From contig NC_079889.1 in NCBI RefSeq assembly GCF_029227915.1, forward strand, positions 11,098,001 to 11,162,000: DNA of 64,000 bases. Reading direction: 5' to 3'. The notes beneath the pieces are model-generated. The model was not told the DNA's origin. It was given only the letters and a program-made list of their open reading frames with translations, and did not search any database. Made by a program: the position numbers and the translations under genes. Shown piece after piece: positions 45,167 through 57,400 of the stretch; positions within the stretch are counted from its first letter, which is position 1, and each line of letters begins with the position of its first letter. The DNA comes from Hydractinia symbiolongicarpus (Eukaryota > Cnidaria > Hydrozoa > Anthoathecata > Hydractiniidae).

Positions 45167-48100
45167 ATGGTTCATATTGAAGAAGTACACAATGATGAAG
45201 AAATTCCAGGATCAAAACAAGAAGAAGAAAACGAAATAAATAATTATGAGGAAAATAAAGAAGATTCTGGTAACGAAGACATACACACAGAAGAATCTGG
45301 ATCACAGGTTGAATAGTTATATTTTTAAAAAAATTTGTTATTTGTTGACCTTGTTAAAAAAAACTGCACGATTCATGTTTTAGTTGTATACCTATGACAG
45401 AATTCAGGGGTTAATCCAGGAAATTACTGTGAGCATCGTTAATCCCTTAAATTCTCTTTCAACCTCTTCAGAAAACGAGAAACTCAATTTGTTAGTATCA
45501 AACAACTGATATTTTACAGTGAACCTACAAGATCTTGAACTGTTATCACCACATTTTTTCCCTACCCATCATTACAAGAAGTAACCCAGTTTTCATCTGT
45601 GCCCAAATTGGATGTCCCCAAAATCGGTATAACAATGTCTAAATTGACCTGTATTAGCCCCTGGCATGAAATAATTGCATTCTTTTAAAAAAAACTGTTT
45701 GGCAATTATGCTGAATACTAAATTTTTTGTGAACATGAAAGATGGCTAAAACAATGAGATGTTTTTTGATTCCTATGATCCTCTTTTCACTCTCTATCAC
45801 ACAGTGATGTTTATACTTTCTACAATCTCATTTTGATGGTTTTAAACAATCTATAGTGATCTTTATGCTTTCTCCGTTCTTGTTTTGATGGTTCGTGAAC
45901 AAAATACAATGAGAAATATTTGCATAGGCGTTTTAAAAATGATTTGAACTGAAACAAATTTAGAATTTTTTTTAATTATTTAACCCCAGAAACGTGTATT
46001 TGATCTTTGAATTCCCCATGAACGCATATATGTATCTGAGATTAGTGTGTTTGTGTTTGTGCTCATATAACTAAAAAACTGGCATTCTTAAAAAATAATA
46101 TTTATATTAACATAATCACAAGAATTTTATTTTCCGATACAATTGGTAAAATTTGAAAAGTTTGTACAGTTTGAAAAATTATTATGTGTGTAGGGTTATA
46201 AAATAGAAAGTAATAAGCACTAGCTTGACGACCGTTGAACGGCCATTTTCAAGTATATAAGTCATAATACAAGGTACGGTCTTATTGTACAATCATAAAC
46301 GTATCTTAATTCCAACAAGAAATATTATTCCTTAAATTTAAAATTTTCCACTTGTGCAAAAACTGCCATAAACTTCAAATGGCCATAAATTTGCCAAAGT
46401 GAATTTTTGGATCCCAAAATTTTGGGAATTTGTTTTACACAATGAATACTATGAAATATCTGAAGATAAACAATTTTTTTTAACTATCCGGCATTGGCTC
46501 TTAAATGTGCACATGCAAATTATTTTTATTTAAGAAAAAGGTCAGGCACCTTACAAGGCTTAAAATTTACCATTTTAATTCTGCAACATTTTTGCTCAGA
46601 AATTGTCCTTAAAGATAATTTTTTAAAAAAATTGTTAAGCATTTTTTGTACTTTAGCTACACATTAAATTTAAAACAAAACGTGAACCTTAGAAAGGTGA
46701 GCTAACCTTTTTAATTTTCTCCTTATCCAAAAAAAAATTGGTTAAATGTACAAATAATTGCTAACTAGTTAAAGGGTCCATGCAACAATCCACTTTGTCA
46801 GAAGAATAGACAAACTTTCTTATAATAATACACACATACACACATGTGCGGGATGCGTGTGGGCCAGTTTTAGTGCAATTGCACAAGTCACATGGAATTC
46901 CCTGATTTTAAAGCTTTTGTACGGCATTTTTTTATTTATAGAACTACGTTTGCTACTAGCATTTTATATATATATATATTCTTTGTTGATTCTATAATAA
47001 TAAAAATATATCGTACTTTTAAAGTTTGTGTGTGAAAAATAAACTATATTGTTTTTGACATGCAAAATTAGCTCATGTATTTAACAATTGATAACAATAA
47101 CAATGAAAGTTTTAACCTGACCGAAAGCTCGTGCAACACATTGCGTATACATGTACAGTTACTTTCCTTGGATCTTGTTATACTACTTGCTGTATCCCTG
47201 CGACCCAATTAAACAGCATTATAATCACACCTTTAATCATAGCAATAACCCCTATCCAAGTAATCTCATTAACTTTGCTAACATGCAGGCAAGGATGTAC
47301 ACCATTGCGATGCAGGAAACAGGGAATTCCATGAGACGCGTGCGATCGCACGCGCACGCGCCCACACACGTGCAACAGCCATTCAGGCGTGCAATTCATC
47401 GCACGCGTTAATTACGCTCTTTACTCTCGTAAAATAAAAAAAATTAACGAAGGAATTATAAAAGTTGATTTTCTACAGCGTAGTTAATGTCGCCGTTTAA
47501 GGCTATGCTTTAAGCATTTAACTATTAAAAACTGTATTCCAAAAATCAATCGTTTTACATCGACAGCTTCAACTGTATCATTAAAAACAGTTAATAACCA
47601 CTTGTGGTTAAATTAAATTTTTTTAAAAACGTTAATTAAACGCCGTGTTTTTTTCCCGTGTTTAAATTAAATGTGTTTTTTTCTGCCTGTGTGAAATTAA
47701 ATGTATGTTGAACATTTTAATTTAAAATTCCTAACTGTATAAAAGAACATAACATACTTGTTTTACTTTTAAAAATCTAAAGAACAACTTTAAATTTAAA
47801 AACAACTTTAAACTATTCCAAACAAGCCGTCTCCCAAAATCTAACAAACAAAACTTGAAACCTCAATAAATAAAAAATGACTCCCATTTTTACCATTTTT
47901 ATAGATAATAGATAACCCACGGAGAAAATATAACCCTGGGAACAAGGTTGGGGATAAATAGCACTACAAACAAAATGGCAGACCATTGCAGTAAGTGCAA
48001 CGTGTGGCACGTGTCAGCGTCTCTTCGTCCACTGTTTAAATTTAATTATATGTTATTTACCTATTATAAATTACTTCCTACAACGAACCAAGGTGTTTTG

Positions 48101-49941
48101 TTAATATATTTAGCACATTTACACCACTTAACACTCACGGGACTGATAAGAGTGAAATAAACCAGGAAAAAAATCGAAAAAACGCACGCGCAAATTTTCT
48201 AAAATAGATTTACGCGTGCGATGTGTAGCACGCGTGTTGTTTTCTTCGTGGAATTCCCTGAGGAAATATGTATGACGTGTTATCTATCCCCCATGGAATT
48301 TTCTGTCATCAAATTATTTATGGTAAATTTCCTGTAAAATTAGAAAAATATTCCTAGAAAGTCTTGGATTCTCAAATATTTTTTTCCTGTGTTAACCCTG
48401 CATCAATGCACTAGATTTATGTCTATGCGGTAGAAGATTTGAAGTGTACTACATATTTCTTAGAACAATTATGTAACAACACGTGGATATTTAAAATAAA
48501 ATTGCACAATGGAAAAAATTGTGATTTATTTTATTATATTTCAACTAGTTAAAATTTTCACCTGATCAGGGGCAGCTTATCTCATTTATTAACAGCCATA
48601 TTCTGTCAGTTGTGCTGACAAATTCCTTGGACAAATTCTCATGGATTTTCGACTGGCTCACAACAAATTTTAATGCATATTTATATATAAAGGATGCTTG
48701 AATAATTGCATGACAAATTTATTATTTTGTAATCGACTAATAAGTTTGTTTTATAATATTGACATATTTTTTTATTAAATTTTTATTAAATGTAATTGGC
48801 ATACTTTCATTCTCCACTGATGATGTAACACCAAAAAAAATTTGTGGAAAAAATAAATATTTACAGTATTTATAAGATGTCCTCTTTATTTGACTATAAC
48901 TTTTTTATTTAGATGTCTGATTCCATTGAGGATGAAATCGATTTCAGCAAACCAACTCCCAAGAATTTGCTACTAGAAAAAATAAAAAAATTTAAGCCAA
49001 TGAGAGTGAAGCCTCGCAAAACTGTATCTTTTGATGAATGTGGCAGCTGTGAAGAAAGTGATGATAGTGGTGAAGACATGTTGAGAGAAGAAGTATCTGT
49101 TGACGAGAAGAAAAAGAAAAAAAAGGGTAAGGAGGAGAACCTGACCAGTAAGAGAGCTGTGGCTTTGTTTATGATATTCCCAATGTTAGTTACGGGTGCC
49201 GTGATGGTTTATGAAATGCTTGGCCGTTTTAAGTTTGAGAAATCAGCAATGCAGTTTACAGCCTGTATCGGTGGAGCTTTAATTGCGTTGTTCTTTATGT
49301 CAAAAGTTGAATCATTGCGTTCTGCAGTTAAGTTTGTATTATGTTTTGCATGGGTTATTTTCCTTATACCAACATATCAAGTTTATAGTTGTTCTCCTAT
49401 ACCCTTGAAAAATGACATGTTGGGAACATGGTTTAGTTTAAAGACGGATACTGGAAAGTTCCTTGAAAGCTCCTATATCACATGTGAGTGTTTTCGTTCT
49501 TTAAAATTTCACACGCCATACAAACTGTCAATGATGGCCCCAAAAATCGAATTAAAAGCTGATATATCTGCACTGATTAATTTAAACATGGACAAGGAAA
49601 TACCTGATGATGACGCATCTCAAAGCTTGAGTTACTTCTTGCTTGTTTCAAAGAGAAGTGTAAAAAAGAAGTTCCATAAATTGTATTTCCTATTGGAAGC
49701 TGCTCCTAAGTTAGCCGATACACTAAAGAGATCGATAACATTGACAACAGCAGAAAAAGACAAGTACTTGTTGCGTTTAACTGGAACAGTATCAGATATT
49801 GAGGACTCTCTGCAACCAATGAAAAATGAGCTAGAGAGTATGACTTACCTAATTCGACCAATAAAATTTAAAGTTCATTCAGTGCAATATGTTGATCGTT
49901 ATGTTAAGTTAAAATCTGTTAACGATGAAAGCCTGTACTAA
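45167..49941 (+). CDS. 389-aa three-pass membrane protein of unknown function
   Basis: Two exons: 45167-45307 (47 codons, acidic, MVHIEEVHNDEEIPGS...) and 48913-49941 (342 codons plus stop). Both junctions are phase 0. The donor CAG|GTTGAA is weak, and without it exon 1 would stop two codons later. The second exon could also start on its own ATG. After an acidic/lysine-rich cytosolic-type region come three hydrophobic segments at about residues 129-148, 160-177 and 185-204, then a soluble tail of ~185 residues with no recognised domain. RKTVSF (~83-88) fits the protein-phosphatase-1 RVxF docking pattern and is followed by an acidic Ser cluster. I do not recognise a family. Confidence 0.75.
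46195..46262 (-). repeat. Second copy of the Penelope-terminal-like stem motif
   Basis: On the minus strand: ACTTGAAAATGGCCGTTCAA then CGGTCGTCAAGC. It corresponds to 22330-22420 but has lost the GAAAC part. It lies in the intron of the membrane protein gene. The rest of that 3.6-kb intron (45308-48912) shows no gene, only AT-rich sequence, CG-rich 'cacgcgcacgcg' tracts near 47340, and a single MITE end near 47935. Confidence 0.4.
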
Positions 49942-50432
49942 TTTTTTAGTAGTTTAACATACATGCTTAATTTTATTAATGTTTATAAACATATAAAAAT
50001 ATCAGTGTTTTTAGGTGTTGTTTTGTTTTTTTATCAACTACTTATAGATAAATATTACGATTTCAAGTGCTTACTCTACGAATCTCTGAACTCTCTTTAC
50101 ATGCTTTATATATATAGTAAAATAATTTTATGTTGTTGTGCGTAGACTAGCTGTATTATGCACATTTCATGTATTATGTCCGGGTTTAATTAGAAATATA
50201 AAGTCAGCTCGCAAAAATTTGCAATGTTTAATATTCATTTTGATATTTTGATATTTTGATGCAACCACATAAGAAAATGCGAAAGGCAATTGTTTTTTTT
50301 ACCTAGCCTACATTTGTGGAAGTTCACAGCAGGCCAGTTGACACAGTTTGTTTCAACAGTTTAAAATAAGGAGACAAGTATGCCTGTTACAATCATTAAG
50401 ATGATGCAGTATATTGGAAATATGACTGGAAA

Positions 50433-50873
50433 CCCAGGCCTATCAATAAGGGAAGAGTGGTAGCTTTTGCTCCTGCAAAGAATCACCCAATTCTGAGAAA
50501 TGAGAAACTAGCTGAGCCATTATTTCCTTCTCCAATTCTGAAAAAAAATTGTCTGGCTAAGCAATATCAATTCATCTCACATAAAAATCAATGTTATCCT
50601 TTTTATTATTTTCAGTAAAAAATAACCAAAATATATTATGAAAAAGACATTAATTTAGACTGGGCGAGCAATCTGAATGACTAGAATAAGTTCATAAACA
50701 TATATTTTATTACAAAATCTTTTTTATCTTTTTTGTCAATGATAAAATAGATAAAAAATATAAACAAGATTTTGTATTAAAATATGCGTTTAATTGCTCG
50801 CCCAGTCTAAATTAATGTAACCTTTGGGGAGCGATCATTGCTTTGGTTTTATTTTCTTATTGATAGGCTTGGA
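50433..50873. mobile_element. Outer inverted-repeat element containing a nested MITE
   Basis: CCCAGGCCTATCAATAAG at 50433 faces CTTATTGATAGGCTTGG at 50857 (about 17 bp inverted). The perfect palindromic MITE 50648-50817 lies inside, so one element may have jumped into another. Confidence 0.5.
50648..50817. mobile_element. 170-bp MITE with perfect 24-bp inverted repeats
   Basis: CATTAATTTAGACTGGGCGA + GCAA is matched exactly by its inverse at the right end. The interior ('acaaaatcttttttatcttt' / 'gataaaaaatataaacaaga') is also partly self-complementary. Confidence 0.9.
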
Positions 50874-50984
50874 ATTTAGGTTGCTTATTGAACAACAGAC
50901 AGTGCTGTCTAAAGCCCACTTCTGCTTATCCTTATTTCATGTATCCCTAGCATTTCTATAAAACTGCACAGAGACAAAATATGT

Positions 50985-51352
50985 CAGGCCTGGAAATTTG
51001 GCGGAAACAATCGTTTTGTTTCTGCGACGTTTCCACAAATTAATAAAAACGGTAACGATAAATTGTTTCCCCTGGTCAATATTTTAAATTATAATAATTT
51101 TATATTATAATATATATATGTTTATAATATAATGTTTTACTACTATGGAGTAGGTCTTTTCACTAAATAGGGCGATTATGAAATGCTTCTCCACTTATTT
51201 ATCGGTTTAAAGCTAATCGTTACCGTTGTTAACGTATCGTTTCCACAAGGTCTACTTTGCGGAAACGGAAAAAACGTTTTGATCGTTTTCGTCAGCTTCG
51301 AATCACGGTAACGATGGATCGTTTCCCTACACTCCACAAATTTCCAGGCCTG
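50985..51352. mobile_element. hAT-like non-autonomous element
   Basis: Ends CAGGCCTGGAAATTTGGCGG and (inverse) CAGGCCTGGAAATTTGTGG. Inside, several copies of the motif 'ggtaacgat' / 'atcgtttcc' lie in both orientations. The CAGGCCTG start resembles hAT termini. The flanking match visible is TATGT (5 bp), not the 8 bp expected for hAT, so the superfamily is uncertain. Confidence 0.65.
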
Positions 51353-51439
51353 TATGTGTACTAATATAAGATACTATTTTTTAAAAAATAACAAAAATTG
51401 TTTCCAATAATAATAATTTGCATACTATAGTATTTAAAT

Positions 51440-51466
51440 AATAATAAATATAAAAAATATATACAG
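51440..51466 (+). promoter_or_regulatory. Candidate 3' splice acceptor upstream of the 506-aa gene
   Basis: ATATACAG ends at 51466, 9 bases before the ATG at 51476. The tract before it is A/T-rich rather than pyrimidine-rich, so this is the weakest of the four sites. Confidence 0.3.
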
Positions 51467-51475
51467 GAAGTTAGT

Positions 51476-54400
51476 ATGCCATCATCAAAAAGAAAATTAA
51501 AAGAGGAGGATGAAAAGAAGAAGTATAAATCGCATCGTAAAAAAGAACATCACAAAAGAGAACACAAGAGTAGTCACCAGGTAATCTCTTATAATGAAGT
51601 GAAAGTGAAATGTTAAATTTTATGACATTACGGCGAAACGTCAATAACACTACTTTAACGTCAATATCCTATATTAAATTAATGAAGCCATTACAGTGCA
51701 CTTTAAATTTTGAGGCCAAATATAACTTGAAAACAAGGTCGTGACGTCAATGATTTTTCACCATGTGGGTAACTAGGGACCACCTAGAACCAATTTGGGT
51801 AACTTTCCCAAACCTGGGTCCTCAAATCCACTTCGGAATGGACAACCAGTCCATTCTGAAATGGATTTGAGGACTCAGGTGACGTCATCAAAAACCTTAA
51901 AACCCCAATATCTCTGCAAACATTTGTCAAAAGTACATGATCCTATACATTTTCTTGATCAGAAATCCAAGATCTCTGCGACAAAGGCAATAAATTTAAA
52001 AGAAAAATATTTTGTACTTTTTTTAGGGACTTTGCTGATGCCAACAAAAACCTTTATATTTTCTTAACCATTCGTCAGTACCATAGGATATCCAATACAT
52101 TATCTTCATTAAAGTTTCAACCTCTACACATTACAATTAAAGAATAAGCTAAATTTTACAAATTTTTTTGATTTTTACTGCTGATGTCAGCAAAACATCT
52201 AAAACAACCTATTTTTCCATTGTTTTTTTACCTAAAGTGGGTTTTTCCATGGGCCTTATTGACTAGTTAGTATGAATATTTTTATCTATATGAGTATTTA
52301 CAAAAAATAGAGAAAACTGGTGAAAGCTTCTAGTCAAATATCTAGTCAAATATCATCTTGTTTTGAGTTTTTATACTTTTTTTTGAAAAGGAATAGTTTC
52401 TTTTTAGGTATAAATTTCTTAAGCATGCAAAGTACAAAAATTCTTTTATTGTGAGTGATAAAAATGTGATTTTATGCATCTATTTCTTGGTGTCTTTTCT
52501 CTGGAGTATGAATAAAGTTTCTTAATGTTGCAGATTTCTCACCTAGAATTTTATTTAGCCATTCTTTACTATTTGTTTTTTGTACACTTTTGTCAAAATG
52601 CGTGTTCTTGAAGGTGTGCAAATTATCTTTTAATTCAGCCTTTCTAACGCCAAGATATTAAAGCAGCTAAAACAAAATACTTATAAAATACAGTCTTTGA
52701 AAACAAAGAAAATGTCTGCATGCTATATATCAAATTCCGTACGGCAAACATCTTACATTTGCGTCCGCAATAATCCAGGTGTGAAGTGTTTACATCAAGG
52801 TCCGGATATTTCCATGTGAAATAATACTATAAAACGAATGTTTCATCTCCTTTGCATCGGCCAATGATAAGAGAAGGATCTCTCGAAACGTCGTCGAACG
52901 TAAATCCTCAGGTCCACAACATGATAAAAAATCATATCAAGATAGAAAATCCTAACTGGACTGAAAAGTCAAAATATTTTCAGAATGTTCTTCATTTGTA
53001 GGAAATAAAATCAAAAAATGATCCGCTCGAAAAAAAAGTGGACAAGCCTTTCAGACTTGGTCAGTTGAATAGTTCAGTCATCACAGCAAAGAGAATCACT
53101 GTAAGTTTTGTTGTTTTGTACCTCCCTGTTAAATCTAACCCTTTTTCTAAGATTAGTGATATTTGCTGCTTTTTAAATTAGAAAAAAATGTTAGATTAAA
53201 TGTAGTGTTAGAAACTAAACACACTTTTCTTTAAAAAATTTATCCGCAAACTTTTAAAATTTCCTTTTGGGCAACTTTTTTCTTCCAAGTTGTCTAAAAT
53301 GAATTCCATGCTGGAAATTTTTACCGTTTATGCTGATCCAACCACATATAACTAGTCACCAAAGTAATACTGTCAGACTGTTGAAAAAAACATACATTGG
53401 TTTTCAACAGTTATTGAATTTCTACAGGTTGGAGTTAAAGGTATCTTTGGAAATGCAAAGACATCGTCTTCTGTATATCGAGGTAAAAAAGATATATAAA
53501 GCAGAAGATGTAATTAAAAGGGCAATGTTAATGTTTTTTTTAAATTTTCAACTAGATCTTCAAGACAGGATTGAGAAAAAAAAGGTGAATAATTTTGTAC
53601 CTGAAAGTGTCCAATCACTCTAATAGATAAATTAACCAATTTCCCATCTCCTCATCATAAATACAATACAAATTAGTAAATACAAAGTGAAATTTTGAGA
53701 GTTATGATGCCTTTCTAAATTTATACGAAGCTTTGGTATAAATATAACAAAGCTTCGTAGCACATGCAATCAAGCTTTTACATTTTAAAATGAACACCAA
53801 GTGTTTCTAAGCAAAGTTGTGCATATTTTTAAAAATTGATTGTAAGCGCATTATAAGACAGTATCTAATTTTTTTAATTGATGATGTGTGACAAGCAAAC
53901 ACATATGCTTTTATGTTAGAATATGCATACTAGTTTCATGTAAGCAGGAAGAACATTAAACACTGTGCAATAGAATTTTGTAAATTCCTTTTAAAATTTT
54001 TTTGTTATTGGGAATAATGTACCTTTGTTTAAACAATCCATATTTTGTCTTTTTAGTATTCTAAAGCTGTTGCTTCCGAAATCGAGCTTAGCTTATCAAG
54101 AATTGTACCCAGTAGAAGTCATGACAGACATACGGACAAATCAAACAGCTGTCTGCGAACGTTTTACAACTCTAGTTTTCACACACCAGGTACGTGGTTG
54201 TTGCAAACTTGAAAAAAAGAATTTCACAATTCAACTCTGAATTTTTAAGAAACAATTTATCATGGCTCTTGATATTCCCTACTATGTGTTGAACTATGAA
54301 ATTAGAGTTGAATAAATCACAGTGATTTAGGCTGAATTACCATGTCATGTTATGGATTAAAATGAATGCGTATATAATGCATGCACGGAAGACATTTTGA

Positions 54401-57400
54401 CCATTCAACATTGTATAATTTCAAAATTATCACTACCAAAATTACCAAAACATCAACACCAACTTTAAAAACAACTTTGCTTTTTGAACATTCGGCTGGG
54501 TGAAAATATTATCAAAAAAGACCCAGTCGCGGATACAATTTTTAAGTTATAATAAAACAGTAGAAAGTTCCAAGTTTGGTAAGTTAATGTTTGTAAAAAA
54601 TATCAACTTTTTACCTTTGATTTCCTACTAACTTAATCTCTTAAAGTATAATTTCCAAATATTTCAATTTATATATAATTTGCCGTTCCAGAAAAAAAAT
54701 ATTTTTAAAAGATGGCCTGTATTGGTATATTCTTGTTTAATTCTATTTAATCCAATTCAAGTCAATAAAATCCGAAAAAAATTCATTTCTTTCTCACGTA
54801 AATATAAATTTAAGCATAATTTTTCTTTAGTTCATGTGGCTCATATGCAACAATTTGTTGGCGTCTTTTCTTTTAAATACTGGTTAATACTGTGAGTTAA
54901 AATGTTTTAGATCCTGAACGCTAAGCGAAAAAGTAGATTTAAGCTTTGTAATCTCTTGTATGACTCAGTCAATATTTAAACTTACTACGTTCTGCACTGT
55001 TAGCAAACACTAGTGTTAGGTTACAAGCCAGTCTAGGTCAATTTCTCCAAAAAATTCTCCACTTAACTTAGCCTGAGTTAGAAAATTAGATCATCAAAAC
55101 TAACATAATGGAAACTTTTACATCAGAAAAACATCTGTAGGTTAAAAATTCAGTACTTGTAGAACACTAGCGTTATTTTAGTATGTTTTTTACTTAAACT
55201 AGTTGATGGCCCGTGGAAAATCCACGGGTTTGCCCGTTTTTTTTTAAACCACATAGCGTGCGTCTCACTACTTTCGGTACCATTTTGCGTGACAGACGGA
55301 CAGACGTATACGGGTATTATAATATAGATTTTATTTCTCTGTTATTCCTAACTCGAAGCAACATTGCTAACACAAATATACCTGAAATTTATGTCATTGA
55401 GTTGTGTAGGTCTTTTCTTTAACTTCATACTTATTTTTTCTTCTTTTCTTTGTTTTGTAGTGTCTGGCGTGGTGTGCTCACATCTCCTACACTATTGTTT
55501 TATCTGCACAGTAATGTAAATTTAATTTATTTTTTTCTTTTAGGTGATACATCCACTCCAATTAATAAAGATATACACAAAAGTCGAAGGTGAGTTCTAT
55601 TACAAGATGGGTGATTGAGGAAACTTGTCATAGCTGTTGTTTTTATTTTTAATCGCAACAGATTTGTGATCCTGATGTTTCATCTGAAAATTGCAGTGTA
55701 AGGCAATTTAATTAGAGACACTTTCAAGAATTAGCAAAGTTTGGTGTTTTTTTAGTCGCAGAAGCTTGTCTCTTTATAATTAGAAACCAGATATTTGGGA
55801 CACCTTATTCTATACAAAACGATTGTTTTTCTTGAAATCAGGATTTGTGAGTTATAATATTTCTGTTTTCTCTCACATTGTATCTCACATTTGTATTTAA
55901 ATAAACTTGACTGTCAGTGTTTTCTTAAAACAATAAAGATGTTTTACAAAATCTTAAAAATAGAGAAAACCTTTGGCAAAATTTATATGGTGCCTTAAAG
56001 AAATCAATGCTATGTAAGTCAATAGATTACAGAATTACAGTTTACAAAACCTTGAGAATTGTACGAAATGTGGAAAAAAAATTCTAGTAGTTTTGTAAAA
56101 GAGATCTCATTTGTAGTAGAGGGGCCATTTTTTACCAGGTCTATTAAACCTTTTAACTTTAGTTTTTTTTTTTTTTTTGAATTTATTAGTTATAATGTGT
56201 AACTCATCAAGTTTAAAAGGAATAGTGATATGTTTGTTTTAGTATCGGAAGTTTTGTAGCAAGATCAGTTAGTAGCAGTAGTTTAATTTCTCCTGTTAAA
56301 AAGACACCACAACCACTACAGGTTGGTGATAAATTGGTGATAGAACTTGTAAAAGTTGTAATATTCTGCAGGGTATAGTTATGTGAGGTAGTGTAAATTT
56401 CCTAACATAAGGTTATCAAAAAAAACATTATTTTACTGATAAAGCATTTAACACAAGAATAATAGAATTTGCAACTGTTGTTTTGTTGTTGTTCAGTTGA
56501 ATTTAACTGAGAAATGTTGGTAGCACTGATTTTCGTAAAATTCTCATTTAGCGAACTTATGTTATGTGAGATATTTAAGCATAATATACACAAATATGTC
56601 AACCATAAATAATTTAGTCTATAAAATTTGAATTGCTTGTGGGGATAAAAACCTGCTTACTGAACAATTTTGTGATGGCCTTATTTTTTTTGAGAAAACG
56701 TATTCTCAATGTCCACCGTTTGAATTTAATTTCATTGGCGTGTATGTGAATTCTGCTTGCTATTACACCACTAATATCCATTTAGAAAGAAGGTGTGTAG
56801 GAATAACTTTCTAAAGTCTAGGATTGTTTTTTAGGACAACATTTAGCCATTGCATCTTTTAAAATAAAATTTCAAAAAATTTTCCATGAATTTCCAAATA
56901 GAAAAATTTTTAAAGTCACAACGTTTTGGCCCTATTGGATCAGTATTTTAGAATTCATAATAAAAGAAGTGGATTGGTGATGGAATACATCCCCACCCCT
57001 CTCCCCAGCGGGGTTAAACTGTAATGGGTTATTTTGTTATATATATTGTATCTCTTTCCTTTTGCAGACACAATATGTTCAGATTGCGGATAGTATACGA
57101 AGTGCAATACCACGTTTGAAACTGTTTAATGATAAAGGTATGTTTTTATGACACTTCCTCAAAAGAGGTTAAAGTTGATGATGCTACTCAAACTTTTTCT
57201 ATAACCCATTTTGTGTGAACACGAACCTGGACCAAAGACCTGCATTCAACTACATTCAAGTACAAGTACTTATGCTAAAGTGAAAGAATAGGAATGAAAA
57301 TGATGAAGTATCAGATTTTTGAAATTTATCATATGCAAACTTCTGTGTTTCTATAAATTCTGATTTAAAGTGAGACTTCTGTCTTGCAACTGGAGATGCA

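Larger units (their letters stand above)
49942..51439. other. Intergenic region between the membrane protein and the 506-aa gene
   Basis: Contains the 3' UTR of the upstream gene, a pair of nested inverted-repeat elements (50433-50873) and a 368-bp inverted-repeat element (50985-51352). No coding potential seen. Confidence 0.6.

Noticed and set aside
47330-47410. Possible CRISPR-like or CpG-island signal from CACGCG repeats
   Set aside because: Only short irregular 'cgcacgcg' tracts; no regular repeats or spacers, and this is eukaryotic DNA.
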